From the NCBI GenBank assembly GCA_035403265.1, contig DAONEV010000051.1, positions 1 to 16,420 of the forward strand: a DNA stretch of 16,420 bases, written 5' to 3'. Under the pieces are notes generated by a model. That model worked only from the letters and a program-made list of their open reading frames with translations. It had not been told where the DNA came from and ran no database searches. Below are positions 1 through 7,485 of the stretch, one piece after another. This stretch comes from JAAYVZ01 sp035403265. Its GTDB lineage: Bacteria; Acidobacteriota; Thermoanaerobaculia; Thermoanaerobaculales; Thermoanaerobaculaceae. The translations under genes were made by a program, and so were the position numbers. The stretch's first letter is position 1. Each line of letters starts with the position of its first letter.

Positions 1-63
1 GGTCTGGCACGTAATGGCATGTGACGAGCCATGATGCCGCGGGAGCCGGGGACGCCCGCCGAG

Positions 64-72
64 AAGGAAGGA
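64..72 (+). promoter_or_regulatory. Ribosome binding site fixing the start of the ABC ATPase
   Basis: A purine-rich AAGGAAGGA stretch ends six bases before the ATG at 79. An in-frame upstream ATG at 31 lacks such a site and would add 16 residues that do not belong to the ABC fold (rich in Pro, Gly and Glu). The Shine-Dalgarno match therefore favours 79 as the real start. Confidence 0.75.
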
Positions 73-78
73 CCTGCC

Positions 79-954
79 ATGCTACGAATCGAGAATCTGT
101 CCAAGACCTACCCCAACGGTGTCCAGGCACTGCGTGGCGTGAGCCTGGAGATCCCGAACGGGATGTTCGGGCTCCTCGGCCCCAACGGCGCCGGGAAGTC
201 GACGCTCATGCGCACGATCGCCACCCTCCAGGAGGCGGACGAGGGAACCATCACCTTCGGCAGCATCGACGTGCTGAAGCAGAAGGACGAGGTGCGGAGG
301 CTTCTCGGCTACCTGCCCCAGGACTTCGGGGTGTACCCGCGGGTCACGGCCGAGGCGATGCTCGATCACTTCGCCGTCCTCAAGGGGATCGTCAACTCCC
401 GGCAGCGGCACGAGGTAGTGGAGCGGCTGCTGCGCATGACCAATCTCCACGAGGTGCGCAGGCGTAACCTCGGAACGTTCTCCGGCGGCATGAAGCAGCG
501 GTTCGGGATCGCCCAGGCGCTGCTCGGCGACCCGCGGCTGATCATCGTCGACGAGCCCACCGCCGGTCTCGACCCGGAGGAGCGCAACCGGTTCTTGAAC
601 CTGCTCGGCGAGATCGGCGAGAACGTGGTCGTCATCCTCTCCACCCACATCGTCGCCGACGTCGCCGAGCTCTGCAACCGCATGGCGATCATCTCCGACG
701 GTTGCCTGCGGCTGACCGGCGACCCGCGCACCGTCATGGACGAGCTTCGAGGGCGGATCTGGCAGAAGACCGTCGACAAGAGCGAGCTGGAGGAGTACCG
801 GCGGGGCTTCGCCGTCATCTCGTCGCGCTGGTTCGCCGGCCGGGTGATGATCCACGTGCTCTCGGACGAGCCCCTCGACCAGGGGTTCCAGCCAATCGAC
901 GCGGATCTTCAGGACGTCTACTTCTCCACCCTCACGCTGCAGCAGGCCGCGTAG
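79..954 (+). CDS. ABC transporter ATP-binding protein
   Basis: This 291-residue protein is the cytoplasmic ATPase of an ABC-2 type transporter; it should dimerise and drive the membrane protein encoded just downstream. All core motifs are visible: Walker A GPNGAGKST (residues 34-42), Q-loop Gln81 in YLPQD, signature FSGGMKQR (134-141), Walker B LIIVDEP (154-160) with catalytic Glu159, a D-loop GLD, and the switch His190 in LSTHI. About 70 residues after the nucleotide-binding core form a C-terminal extension of the kind seen in ABC-2 ATPases. The start at 79 is chosen because it follows a strong ribosome binding site and begins the domain directly (MLRIENLSKTYPNG). The stop lies 18 bases before the next start, so the two genes are almost certainly co-transcribed and their products form one complex. 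The family assignment is firm; the transported substrate is unknown. Confidence 0.96.
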   Translation: MLRIENLSKTYPNGVQALRGVSLEIPNGMFGLLGPNGAGKSTLMRTIATLQEADEGTITFGSIDVLKQKDEVRRLLGYLPQDFGVYPRVTAEAMLDHFAVLKGIVNSRQRHEVVERLLRMTNLHEVRRRNLGTFSGGMKQRFGIAQALLGDPRLIIVDEPTAGLDPEERNRFLNLLGEIGENVVVILSTHIVADVAELCNRMAIISDGCLRLTGDPRTVMDELRGRIWQKTVDKSELEEYRRGFAVISSRWFAGRVMIHVLSDEPLDQGFQPIDADLQDVYFSTLTLQQAA

Positions 955-972
955 CCGGACGGGAGGCCTTCC

Positions 973-3900
973 ATGCTCAAGGCGATTGCCCTGTTTGAGC
1001 TCCGCACCCAGATCAAGCGCCCGTTGCTCTGGCTGGTCTTCGGAGTCTTCTTCATGATGGCGTTCGGCGCCACGGTCAGCGACAGCGTGCAGATCGGCGG
1101 CGGCATCGGCAACATCCACCGCAACGCCCCGTCGGTGATCCTGCAGTTTCACTTGATCCTCAGCATCATGAGCCTGGTCATCACGACCATGTTCGTGGCC
1201 GGTGCGATCCTGCGCGACTTCGAGACCGGCACCTACGAGCTGTTCTTCTCGCGCCCGATCCGCAAGGTCGACTACCTGCTCGGTCGCTTCCTGGCCGCAT
1301 TCGGAGTGTCCGTCGTGGCGTTCCTCGGGGTTCCGCTCGGCATGATCATCGGCAGCTTCATGCCATGGCTCGACCCGATCCGCCTTGGACCGTTCTTGCC
1401 CCAGGCCTACCTGTACGCCATCCTGGTGCTGGCGCTGCCGAACCTCCTTCTGAGCGCAGCGACGTTCTTCACGGTTGCCAGCCTGTCCCGAAGCATGCTC
1501 TACACCTACCTGGCTGTGGTCGGGTTCTTCGCCGCCTACATCGTCGCGTTGACCTTGATCCGCGATATCGAGAGCCGCCAGCTTGGCGCCCTGCTGGATC
1601 CATTCGGTGCCGCCGCGATCGGCCAGGCCACCCGGTACTGGACCGTGGTCGAGAGCAACACGGCGCTGCCGCAACTGTCAGGCACCCTCCTCGCTAACCG
1701 CCTCATCTGGTTGGCTGTGGCACTTGGAATGCTGATCCTGGCACTGCTCCGCTTCCGCTTCACCCAACCCGCGAGACGGCCCGGCAAGGCGGCGCTTGCT
1801 GCGAACGCTACCAACGGCGTACTGGAGAGGCTGGCGCCAGCCACCGAGAAGCTCCCCGAGGCCGTTCGGAGCTTCACTTTGGTCGCGGCCCTTCGACAGC
1901 TCCTTCACCAGGCGCGCCTCGAGGTAGCCGGAGTCCTCAAGAGCGTGCCGTTCCCGGTCATCCTGGCCTTCGGGATGGTCAATCTGGTGGCCAGCATTGC
2001 CCTTTCCGACATGATCTTCGGAACGGCGGTATGGCCCGTCACCCACCTCATGATCCGCTCGATCGGAAGCGGCTTCACCTTTCTGCTGGTCATCGTCATC
2101 ACCTTCTACAGCGGCGAAGTGATCTGGCGCGAGCGCTCGGTGAAGCTCAACGAGGTGACGGACTCCATGCCCGTGCCCAACTGGGTGTTCCTGGCGGCCA
2201 AGCTCGCGGCGCAGCTCGCCGTGGTCCTGACCTTCACGGCAGCGGGGATCGTCACCGCCATGGTCTGCCAGCTCGGCATGGGGTACAGCCACCTCGAGCC
2301 CCTGGTCTATCTCAAGGGTTTCGTCGTGATGGTGATGCCCTTCGTGCTCTTCTGCTTCCTCTCGAGCTTCCTGCAGGTCGCCTCCGGCAACAAGTTCGTC
2401 GGGTACCTCTTCATGGTCCTCGCCCTCGTCTCCAGCGGCGTCCTGGAGAGCCTCGACTTCTCCCACAACCTCTACAACTTTCCAGGCACACCCGACGCCC
2501 CGTATTCGGACATGAACGGCTACGGCCACTTCGTCGCACCAACGGTGTGGTTCAACGTCTACTGGGCGTTCTTCGCGGCCGGTCTGGCTAGTCTCGCGGC
2601 GCTCCTGTGGGTGCGTGGCACCGACACCTCGTGGAAAGCCCGGTGGAGCCTTGTGAGGCAGCGATTCACCGGCCCGGTGCGCGTGGTCCTCCTCGTCGCC
2701 GGGCTGGGATTCGTGGTCACGGGTGGGTTCATCTTCTACAACACGAATGTCCTCAACGAGTACGTGCCGCCTGACGTGGTCCGCGAGCGACAGGCCGAGT
2801 TCGAGAAGAAGTACCGGCAGTACCGGGACGTGGCACTGCCGCGCGTGCGCGATATCTACGCCGACGTTGACATCTTCCCCGCCGAGCGCCGGGTCGAGAT
2901 CCGCGGACGCTACAAGGTCGCCAACTCAGGCACCCAGCCGCTTGCCGAGATTCACATGACCATCCCACATCGGGTCAAGGTCAACAGGCTCGACTTCCTG
3001 GCCCACACCGAGAAGCTCTTCGACAAGCTGTTCGGCTATCGGGTCTACACGCTGGCCACGCCGCTGCGGCCCGGGGAGGAGATGACCATCGCCTTCGACC
3101 TGACGGTCGCCAACCACGGGTTCGAGAACAGCGACTCGGACACCTCGATCGTCGAGAACGGCACCTTCTTCAACAACCGCCAGTACTTCCCATCGTTCGG
3201 GTACGACGATAGCGGCGAGCTGCAAGATCCCAATGAGCGACGCAAGCACGGCCTGCCACCTGTCCACCGCTTCGCCAAGGTGGACGATCTCTTCGCACGC
3301 CGCAACACGTACATCGCCAGCGACGCCGACTGGATCAACTTCGAGACCGTGGTCTCGACGAGCGCCGACCAGATCGCCATGGCCCCCGGATACCTCCAGA
3401 AGGAATGGACCGAGGGCAATCGCCGCTACTTCCACTACAAGATGGACGCCCCCATCTTGCACTTCTACTCCTACCTCTCGGCCCGCTACGAGGTGCGGCG
3501 TGACGCATGGAACGGTGTCGCCATCGAGGTCTACTACCACAAGCCCCACACCTACAACCTCGACCGGATGATCGCGGCGGTCAAGAAATCGCTCGACTAC
3601 TACACGACCAACTTCGGGCCGTACCAGCACCGCCAGGTCCGCATCGTCGAGTTCCCGCGCTATGCCACGTTTGCCCAATCCTTTCCCAACACCATCCCCT
3701 ACTCCGAGTCCCTGGGCTTCATCGCCCGGCTCAAGGAGGATGACAAGGACGCCATCGACTACCCGTTCTACGTCACCGCCCACGAGGTCGCGCACCAGTG
3801 GTGGGCGCACCAGACGATCGGCGGCAATGTGCAGGGGTGCACGCTGCTGTCCGAGTCACTGTCCCAGTACGCGGCGCTCATGGTCATGGAGAAGGAGTAC

Positions 3901-4605
3901 GGGCCGGAGAAGATGCGGCGATTCCTGAAGTACGAGCTGGACAACTACCTCCGCAACCGGGGTACCGAGCTGGTGGAGGAGATGCCCCTCCAGCTCGTCG
4001 AGAACCAGGGCTACATCCACTACCGCAAGGGCAGCGTCATCATGTACGCCCTGCGCGACTTCATCGGCGAGGGCGTGCTCAACAAGGTGCTGGCACGATT
4101 CCTGGCGGCCACCAGGTTCCAGCAGCCGCCGTACACCAACTCCCTGGAGCTCATGGCGGAGCTGGCCAAGGACGTGCCCGCCGACAAGCAGGGGCTGCTC
4201 GACGACATGTTCAGGACCATCACCCTGTTCGAGAACCACGCCGAGGACTCGACCTACACCAGGCGCGCCGATGGAAAGTACGTGGTCACGGTCAACGCCA
4301 AGGCGAAGAAGCTACGCGCCAACGGCCAGGGCGTCGAGACCGAGGTCCCCCTCGACGACTGGATCGACATCGGGGTGTTCGCCGACGCCACAGTGGCCGG
4401 CAAGACCGAGGAGAAACCGCTCTACCTCGGCAAGCACCACGTGACTGGCCATGACGTGAAGGTCGAGGTGGTGGTGGCCGAGAAGCCGGAACGGGTCGGG
4501 ATCGACCCCTACAACAAGCTGGTGGACCGCAAGTCGGACGACAACGTCAAGACGGTCAAGGAGTCGAGTACCCCCGGTGCGGCCGGGCCGGCCGGCCGCG
4601 GTTGA
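973..4605 (+). CDS. ABC-2 permease fused to an M1-family zinc metallopeptidase
   Basis: This 1210-residue membrane protein combines a transporter and a peptidase. Residues 1 to about 595 hold two successive ABC-2 permease halves. Each has the motif that follows the second helix of such permeases: RDFETGTYELFFSRP near 81-95 and GEVIWRERSVKLNE near 381-394. One chain therefore supplies both membrane halves. A last helix near 567-592 leads into an extracytoplasmic M1-like region: a beta-rich N-terminal domain (about 610-820), then the catalytic domain with HEVAH at 937-941, a candidate third zinc ligand Glu961 in LLSES, and the probable catalytic Tyr1017 in HYRKG. The usual GxMEN exopeptidase motif is replaced by PYSES (909-913), and HExxH to the distal Glu is one residue longer than the classical 18. 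A beta domain with IDPYNK ends the protein. GGGAGG at 961-966 supports the start. Permease-M1 fusions are known in several phyla. Whether the peptidase processes cargo of the transporter is inference. Confidence 0.93.
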   Translation: MLKAIALFELRTQIKRPLLWLVFGVFFMMAFGATVSDSVQIGGGIGNIHRNAPSVILQFHLILSIMSLVITTMFVAGAILRDFETGTYELFFSRPIRKVDYLLGRFLAAFGVSVVAFLGVPLGMIIGSFMPWLDPIRLGPFLPQAYLYAILVLALPNLLLSAATFFTVASLSRSMLYTYLAVVGFFAAYIVALTLIRDIESRQLGALLDPFGAAAIGQATRYWTVVESNTALPQLSGTLLANRLIWLAVALGMLILALLRFRFTQPARRPGKAALAANATNGVLERLAPATEKLPEAVRSFTLVAALRQLLHQARLEVAGVLKSVPFPVILAFGMVNLVASIALSDMIFGTAVWPVTHLMIRSIGSGFTFLLVIVITFYSGEVIWRERSVKLNEVTDSMPVPNWVFLAAKLAAQLAVVLTFTAAGIVTAMVCQLGMGYSHLEPLVYLKGFVVMVMPFVLFCFLSSFLQVASGNKFVGYLFMVLALVSSGVLESLDFSHNLYNFPGTPDAPYSDMNGYGHFVAPTVWFNVYWAFFAAGLASLAALLWVRGTDTSWKARWSLVRQRFTGPVRVVLLVAGLGFVVTGGFIFYNTNVLNEYVPPDVVRERQAEFEKKYRQYRDVALPRVRDIYADVDIFPAERRVEIRGRYKVANSGTQPLAEIHMTIPHRVKVNRLDFLAHTEKLFDKLFGYRVYTLATPLRPGEEMTIAFDLTVANHGFENSDSDTSIVENGTFFNNRQYFPSFGYDDSGELQDPNERRKHGLPPVHRFAKVDDLFARRNTYIASDADWINFETVVSTSADQIAMAPGYLQKEWTEGNRRYFHYKMDAPILHFYSYLSARYEVRRDAWNGVAIEVYYHKPHTYNLDRMIAAVKKSLDYYTTNFGPYQHRQVRIVEFPRYATFAQSFPNTIPYSESLGFIARLKEDDKDAIDYPFYVTAHEVAHQWWAHQTIGGNVQGCTLLSESLSQYAALMVMEKEYGPEKMRRFLKYELDNYLRNRGTELVEEMPLQLVENQGYIHYRKGSVIMYALRDFIGEGVLNKVLARFLAATRFQQPPYTNSLELMAELAKDVPADKQGLLDDMFRTITLFENHAEDSTYTRRADGKYVVTVNAKAKKLRANGQGVETEVPLDDWIDIGVFADATVAGKTEEKPLYLGKHHVTGHDVKVEVVVAEKPERVGIDPYNKLVDRKSDDNVKTVKESSTPGAAGPAGRG

Positions 4606-4612
4606 CGGCCGG
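4592..4612. terminator. GC-rich hairpin at a convergent gene junction
   Basis: A perfect 7-bp stem (CCGGCCG / CGGCCGG) encloses a 7-base loop that ends with the TGA stop of the permease-peptidase gene. The convergent VWA-like gene stops at 4626, only 20 bases from the other stop. The position suggests a shared transcript end, but no T-tract follows on either strand, so a classical intrinsic terminator is not shown. Confidence 0.35.
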
Positions 4613-4625
4613 GCTGACGCCTCCG

Positions 4626-5939
4626 CTATCGTCCGGCGATGCGGAGGTCGTCAAGTCCCGGCGCGAGCTCGATGTCCTGAGGCAGATGATCCCCATCCAG
4701 CCAGACGATCCGCTGGCGGCGCAGGAGCTTCTTCAGGGCTATGTCCGCAGCGAAGAGGCCACCACTGGTCGACACATCGACTAGCTCTCCCCACGGGCTC
4801 ATCTCGGGCCATTGCCCCTTGGGGACAGGCGTCCACACCTCGAGGGGCACGCCGATGGACGCAAGGAACTCCCGGGTCCGGCGCACCGATCCCGGTTCAA
4901 CCTGCAATGCCCCCTCGCCGGCGATCAGCAGGACGGCCCGCCGCTGGTTCGTGGCCATCGCCCGCAGGCCGGCCAGCGCCACGGCCCCGGAAAGGTAGAT
5001 GCCGGAACCCGCCGGCTGGTTCCGAAAGCCCTTCCACAGCCAGAAGCTGCGCAGCAGCTCGTCACTCCGACAATCGGGAAGACCGAGGACCGGGAACACG
5101 GCATTGGTAAGCCCACCTGGCAGCCCTTGTAGAAGTGGCTCCGTCCCGACCGCCAGGAGCGTGTCGCGCCCATCCAGCAATCGATCGAAATACCCCCCGT
5201 TGGCCAGGGCTCGTTGCAACACCGAGATGAGTGGATTGCGGGCGTTTGGATCGAGGACAACCGCCAACTGGACGTTCCCCTTCTCCACGGCCACCACCCG
5301 AACTTGAGCTTCGTGATCCCTGACCTTCCCTCGCAGGTCGGCGAGCGCCGGCGCATCGCCAGCCCGGCGGTACTGCACGGCGACTCCGGTCAGCGCGCTC
5401 TCCGCCTCCGCCGCCACGTCGAGGCCGAAGACGACCTCCCGATTGGCCGTCACGCCGTCGTCGAAATCGAGCACGACCCGCAGCAGGTGCACCGACCTGG
5501 GGTCGGACGGCAGCCACGACAGCCTGCCAGCCGCCAGGACCGGCAGGGATTCGCCGTCCAGGTCGGCGAGGATCTTCCGCGGAGCCTTCCAGTCGTTCTT
5601 CTGCCAGGAGAGTGTCGCGCCGCTCACCCGGCCATCCGGGTCACGGCTCAGGGAGACCTCCACCTCAGCCGCGGGGCGGGGCAGGTTGATGCGCTGTCGC
5701 ACCCGCGCCACCTCGTGCCCTCCCGCATCACGCCCCACCGCATCCAGGTGGTGCGGGCACAGCGCGGTGCCGAAGTCCACCTCCAGGCGCCACGGCGCCT
5801 CGTTCAGCATGCCGACCGCCCGGCCGTCCACCTGGACCTCCACGGTCGTGACCGGCGGCGTCACCAGCAACTCCACCTGCTGCCGACCCGTCACCAGGCC
5901 GAGGAACAGCGACGCGAAGCCCAGCGCCGCGCTGCTCAT
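4626..5939 (-). CDS. VWA-like (VWFA-related) protein with degenerate metal site, probably exported
   Basis: This 437-residue protein resembles the VWFA-related proteins common in Acidobacteriota. It starts with a hydrophobic stretch (residues about 3-17) that could be a signal peptide or anchor, then a beta-sandwich-like region (20-170) with an INLPRP element, and a von Willebrand A-like fold from about 210 to 400. Strand 1 is VQLAVVLD (223-230), and a later core strand is RRAVLLIAGEG (333-343). The metal-binding DxSxS motif is missing: after Asp230 the sequence reads PNAR, so a normal MIDAS is unlikely. The start at 5939 is chosen because it overlaps the preceding small ORF in an ATGA junction and begins directly at the hydrophobic stretch. 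An in-frame ATG at 6026 would add 29 unconvincing residues. There is no good ribosome binding site, which fits translational coupling. The role is unknown; the fold call is from pattern only. Confidence 0.72.
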   Translation of the reverse strand: MSSAALGFASLFLGLVTGRQQVELLVTPPVTTVEVQVDGRAVGMLNEAPWRLEVDFGTALCPHHLDAVGRDAGGHEVARVRQRINLPRPAAEVEVSLSRDPDGRVSGATLSWQKNDWKAPRKILADLDGESLPVLAAGRLSWLPSDPRSVHLLRVVLDFDDGVTANREVVFGLDVAAEAESALTGVAVQYRRAGDAPALADLRGKVRDHEAQVRVVAVEKGNVQLAVVLDPNARNPLISVLQRALANGGYFDRLLDGRDTLLAVGTEPLLQGLPGGLTNAVFPVLGLPDCRSDELLRSFWLWKGFRNQPAGSGIYLSGAVALAGLRAMATNQRRAVLLIAGEGALQVEPGSVRRTREFLASIGVPLEVWTPVPKGQWPEMSPWGELVDVSTSGGLFAADIALKKLLRRQRIVWLDGDHLPQDIELAPGLDDLRIAGR

Positions 5940-6145
5940 CGCGGACCCGTACCCGACCGGGCATACAGCCTGCTGTTCACCTGACGCCCTCCCGACATGT
6001 CCCTGCCATCGATCCCAAGCAAGCACCTTGCCAGCCTCGTCACCGGCACCGCGTAAGCGAAGGTCTTTTCGCGGTCAGCCCAGCACCGGTCTGCCCCCCC
6101 GTGGGGACACTGGGAGCAGCCGGTGTTCGGAAACGGAGCGACCAT
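5936..6145 (-). CDS. Probable small cysteine-containing protein, 69 aa
   Basis: This 69-residue ORF fills the gap between the DmsBC-like and VWA-like genes exactly. Its ATG shares one base with the upstream stop (TGATG at 6143-6147), and its TGA overlaps the next start by four bases (ATGA at 5936-5939). The N-terminal half is cysteine-bearing, with TGCSQCPHGG and then RCW (Cys10, Cys13, Cys21; another at Cys41). The C-terminal third is basic and low in hydrophobics. A CxxC pair could bind metal or be redox active, but I do not recognise a family. By hand count about three quarters of its third codon positions are G or C, so codon use neither proves nor excludes coding. In GC-rich DNA open frames occur by chance, and the frame stays open backwards inside the upstream gene. 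The double coupling is the main argument that it is real. Confidence 0.45.
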   Translation of the reverse strand: MVAPFPNTGCSQCPHGGADRCWADREKTFAYAVPVTRLARCLLGIDGRDMSGGRQVNSRLYARSGTGPR

Positions 6146-7485
6146 CAGTGGCGCAAGTCGAGCGCGCGGGAGAACGCCAGGCGCATCTCGCCCTCCGGGG
6201 ATGGCGGGGCGAAGTCGGCGTAGAACCCGAGGCGGTCGAGCGCCTCGCCAAGGAGAGCGGTGCCAAGCGCCACAGAGTTCGGCAGGGAAATCACACCCAG
6301 GACGCCGAGCATCGGGACCAGCAGGCCAACGCCGATCCGGACGATCTCGACCGCGGCCCGCGCCACGGTGGAGGGCCGCCGCACCTGGCGCCAGGCGATC
6401 AACGCCAGCTTGACGGAGGCCGCGGCCACGACGACCGGCGGGACTGGCACGAGCACGCCAACGAGGAACACGGCCGCCAGCAGCGTCAGGGCGCTGTGCA
6501 GCGGGAGCCCGCGGTGGAACGGCACCTGGTAGAGGCGGTCGATGGCCACCAGGGTGAGGGCGCCGATCACGACCGCGGCCCAACCGACCATCGGGGCTCG
6601 CGAAGACATCCCCAGAAAGGCGACCGCAAGGGCGAGGAACCCCGAGAAACCGAGGATTTCGAGGGTGAGGAAGGACGACCTGAGCTGGCGGCCGGCGCGC
6701 CACGCACGCTCCTTGCGGCCGAGGTGGGCAGCCGACACCGCCATCGCCCCACCGCCCAGCCCAGCCACCCCCCACCACGGCAGGACCGACGGCCCGCCGA
6801 GCACCGCCGCCGTGGTCACGGCGACCAGCACCGCGGCCATGAAGGTGAGCACCGCCAGCGGCCACTCCGTCGCCAGGGTCACGCGCCGGGGCACGACAGG
6901 TCGCGCTGCCACGGTCGCGGCACCGGCCGGCGTCGGTGGCGCCGTCGTCTCGGGCGGGACGGGCAGGCGCGGCTCGGCGATGCTCAGAGCCGGCCCGAGC
7001 CCATCCGAGAAGACCCCTGGGTAGACCGGCGTCATGCCCTGAGCGCGCGGCCCGACACCCAGCGCTCCGGTCGGACAGCAGGCCACGCACGCGGGGCCGC
7101 GGCCTTCGGCCAGGCGCGGCGCGCAAAACGTGCACTTCGACATCACGCCGTTGCTTTCGTCGAGCTGTGGAGCGCCGTACGGGCATACCCAGGCGCAGTA
7201 GCCGCAGCCGAGGCATCTGGTCTGGTCGAGGAGCACGGCGCCGGTGGCCTCGTCCCGGGTGTAGGCCGCAGCCGGGCAGGCGGCGAGGCAGGCGGGAACC
7301 TCGCAGTGGTTGCACGCCATCGAGAGGTGCCGCACCGGCACCGCGGGGTGGCGGTTCGGGTTGAGGGTGTGCACCCTCCGCCACCCCAGCCCGACCGGCA
7401 GGCGGTTCTCGGTGGCACAGGCGATGCGGCACGCCTCGCAGCCGGTGCAGCGGACCGGGTCGAAGGTGAAGGCCAGCCGACTCAT
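6145..7485 (-). CDS. Fused iron-sulfur and membrane-anchor subunit of a molybdoenzyme (DmsB-DmsC-like)
   Basis: This 446-residue protein joins two subunits that are separate in classical DMSO-reductase-type complexes. Residues 1 to about 150 are a four-cluster ferredoxin-like electron-transfer domain with four Cys sets: 13/16/19/23, 58/61/66/70, 91/94/97/101 and 118/121/133/137. These should hold four [4Fe-4S] clusters. A Pro/Ala-rich linker (about 170-200) leads to a DmsC-like anchor with about eight hydrophobic helices between 207 and 418, ending in GEALDRLGFYADF, a signature-like stretch of this anchor family. The anchor should exchange electrons with the quinone pool. The start overlaps the end of the catalytic-subunit gene by four bases (ATGA), with GGAGAAGG just upstream as ribosome binding site. 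It should form a complex with that catalytic subunit. Electron direction and substrate are not shown. Confidence 0.92.
   Translation of the reverse strand: MSRLAFTFDPVRCTGCEACRIACATENRLPVGLGWRRVHTLNPNRHPAVPVRHLSMACNHCEVPACLAACPAAAYTRDEATGAVLLDQTRCLGCGYCAWVCPYGAPQLDESNGVMSKCTFCAPRLAEGRGPACVACCPTGALGVGPRAQGMTPVYPGVFSDGLGPALSIAEPRLPVPPETTAPPTPAGAATVAARPVVPRRVTLATEWPLAVLTFMAAVLVAVTTAAVLGGPSVLPWWGVAGLGGGAMAVSAAHLGRKERAWRAGRQLRSSFLTLEILGFSGFLALAVAFLGMSSRAPMVGWAAVVIGALTLVAIDRLYQVPFHRGLPLHSALTLLAAVFLVGVLVPVPPVVVAAASVKLALIAWRQVRRPSTVARAAVEIVRIGVGLLVPMLGVLGVISLPNSVALGTALLGEALDRLGFYADFAPPSPEGEMRLAFSRALDLRH

Noticed and set aside
31..78. Earlier ATG of the ABC ATPase
   Set aside because: No ribosome binding site precedes it and the added residues are not part of the ABC fold. 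The site at 64-72 favours the ATG at 79.
82..1674. 530-residue minus-strand ORF opposite the ABC genes
   Set aside because: It is a shadow of two well-supported genes, with an Asp/His/Gln/Arg-rich low-complexity composition and no motif.
1678..2529. Minus-strand ORF opposite the permease half
   Set aside because: It is an antisense shadow rich in His, Glu and Asp, produced by the hydrophobic codons of the permease.
5940..6026. 29-residue N-terminal extension of the VWA-like protein
   Set aside because: The extension hides the hydrophobic N-terminus and breaks the ATGA overlap pattern of the operon.
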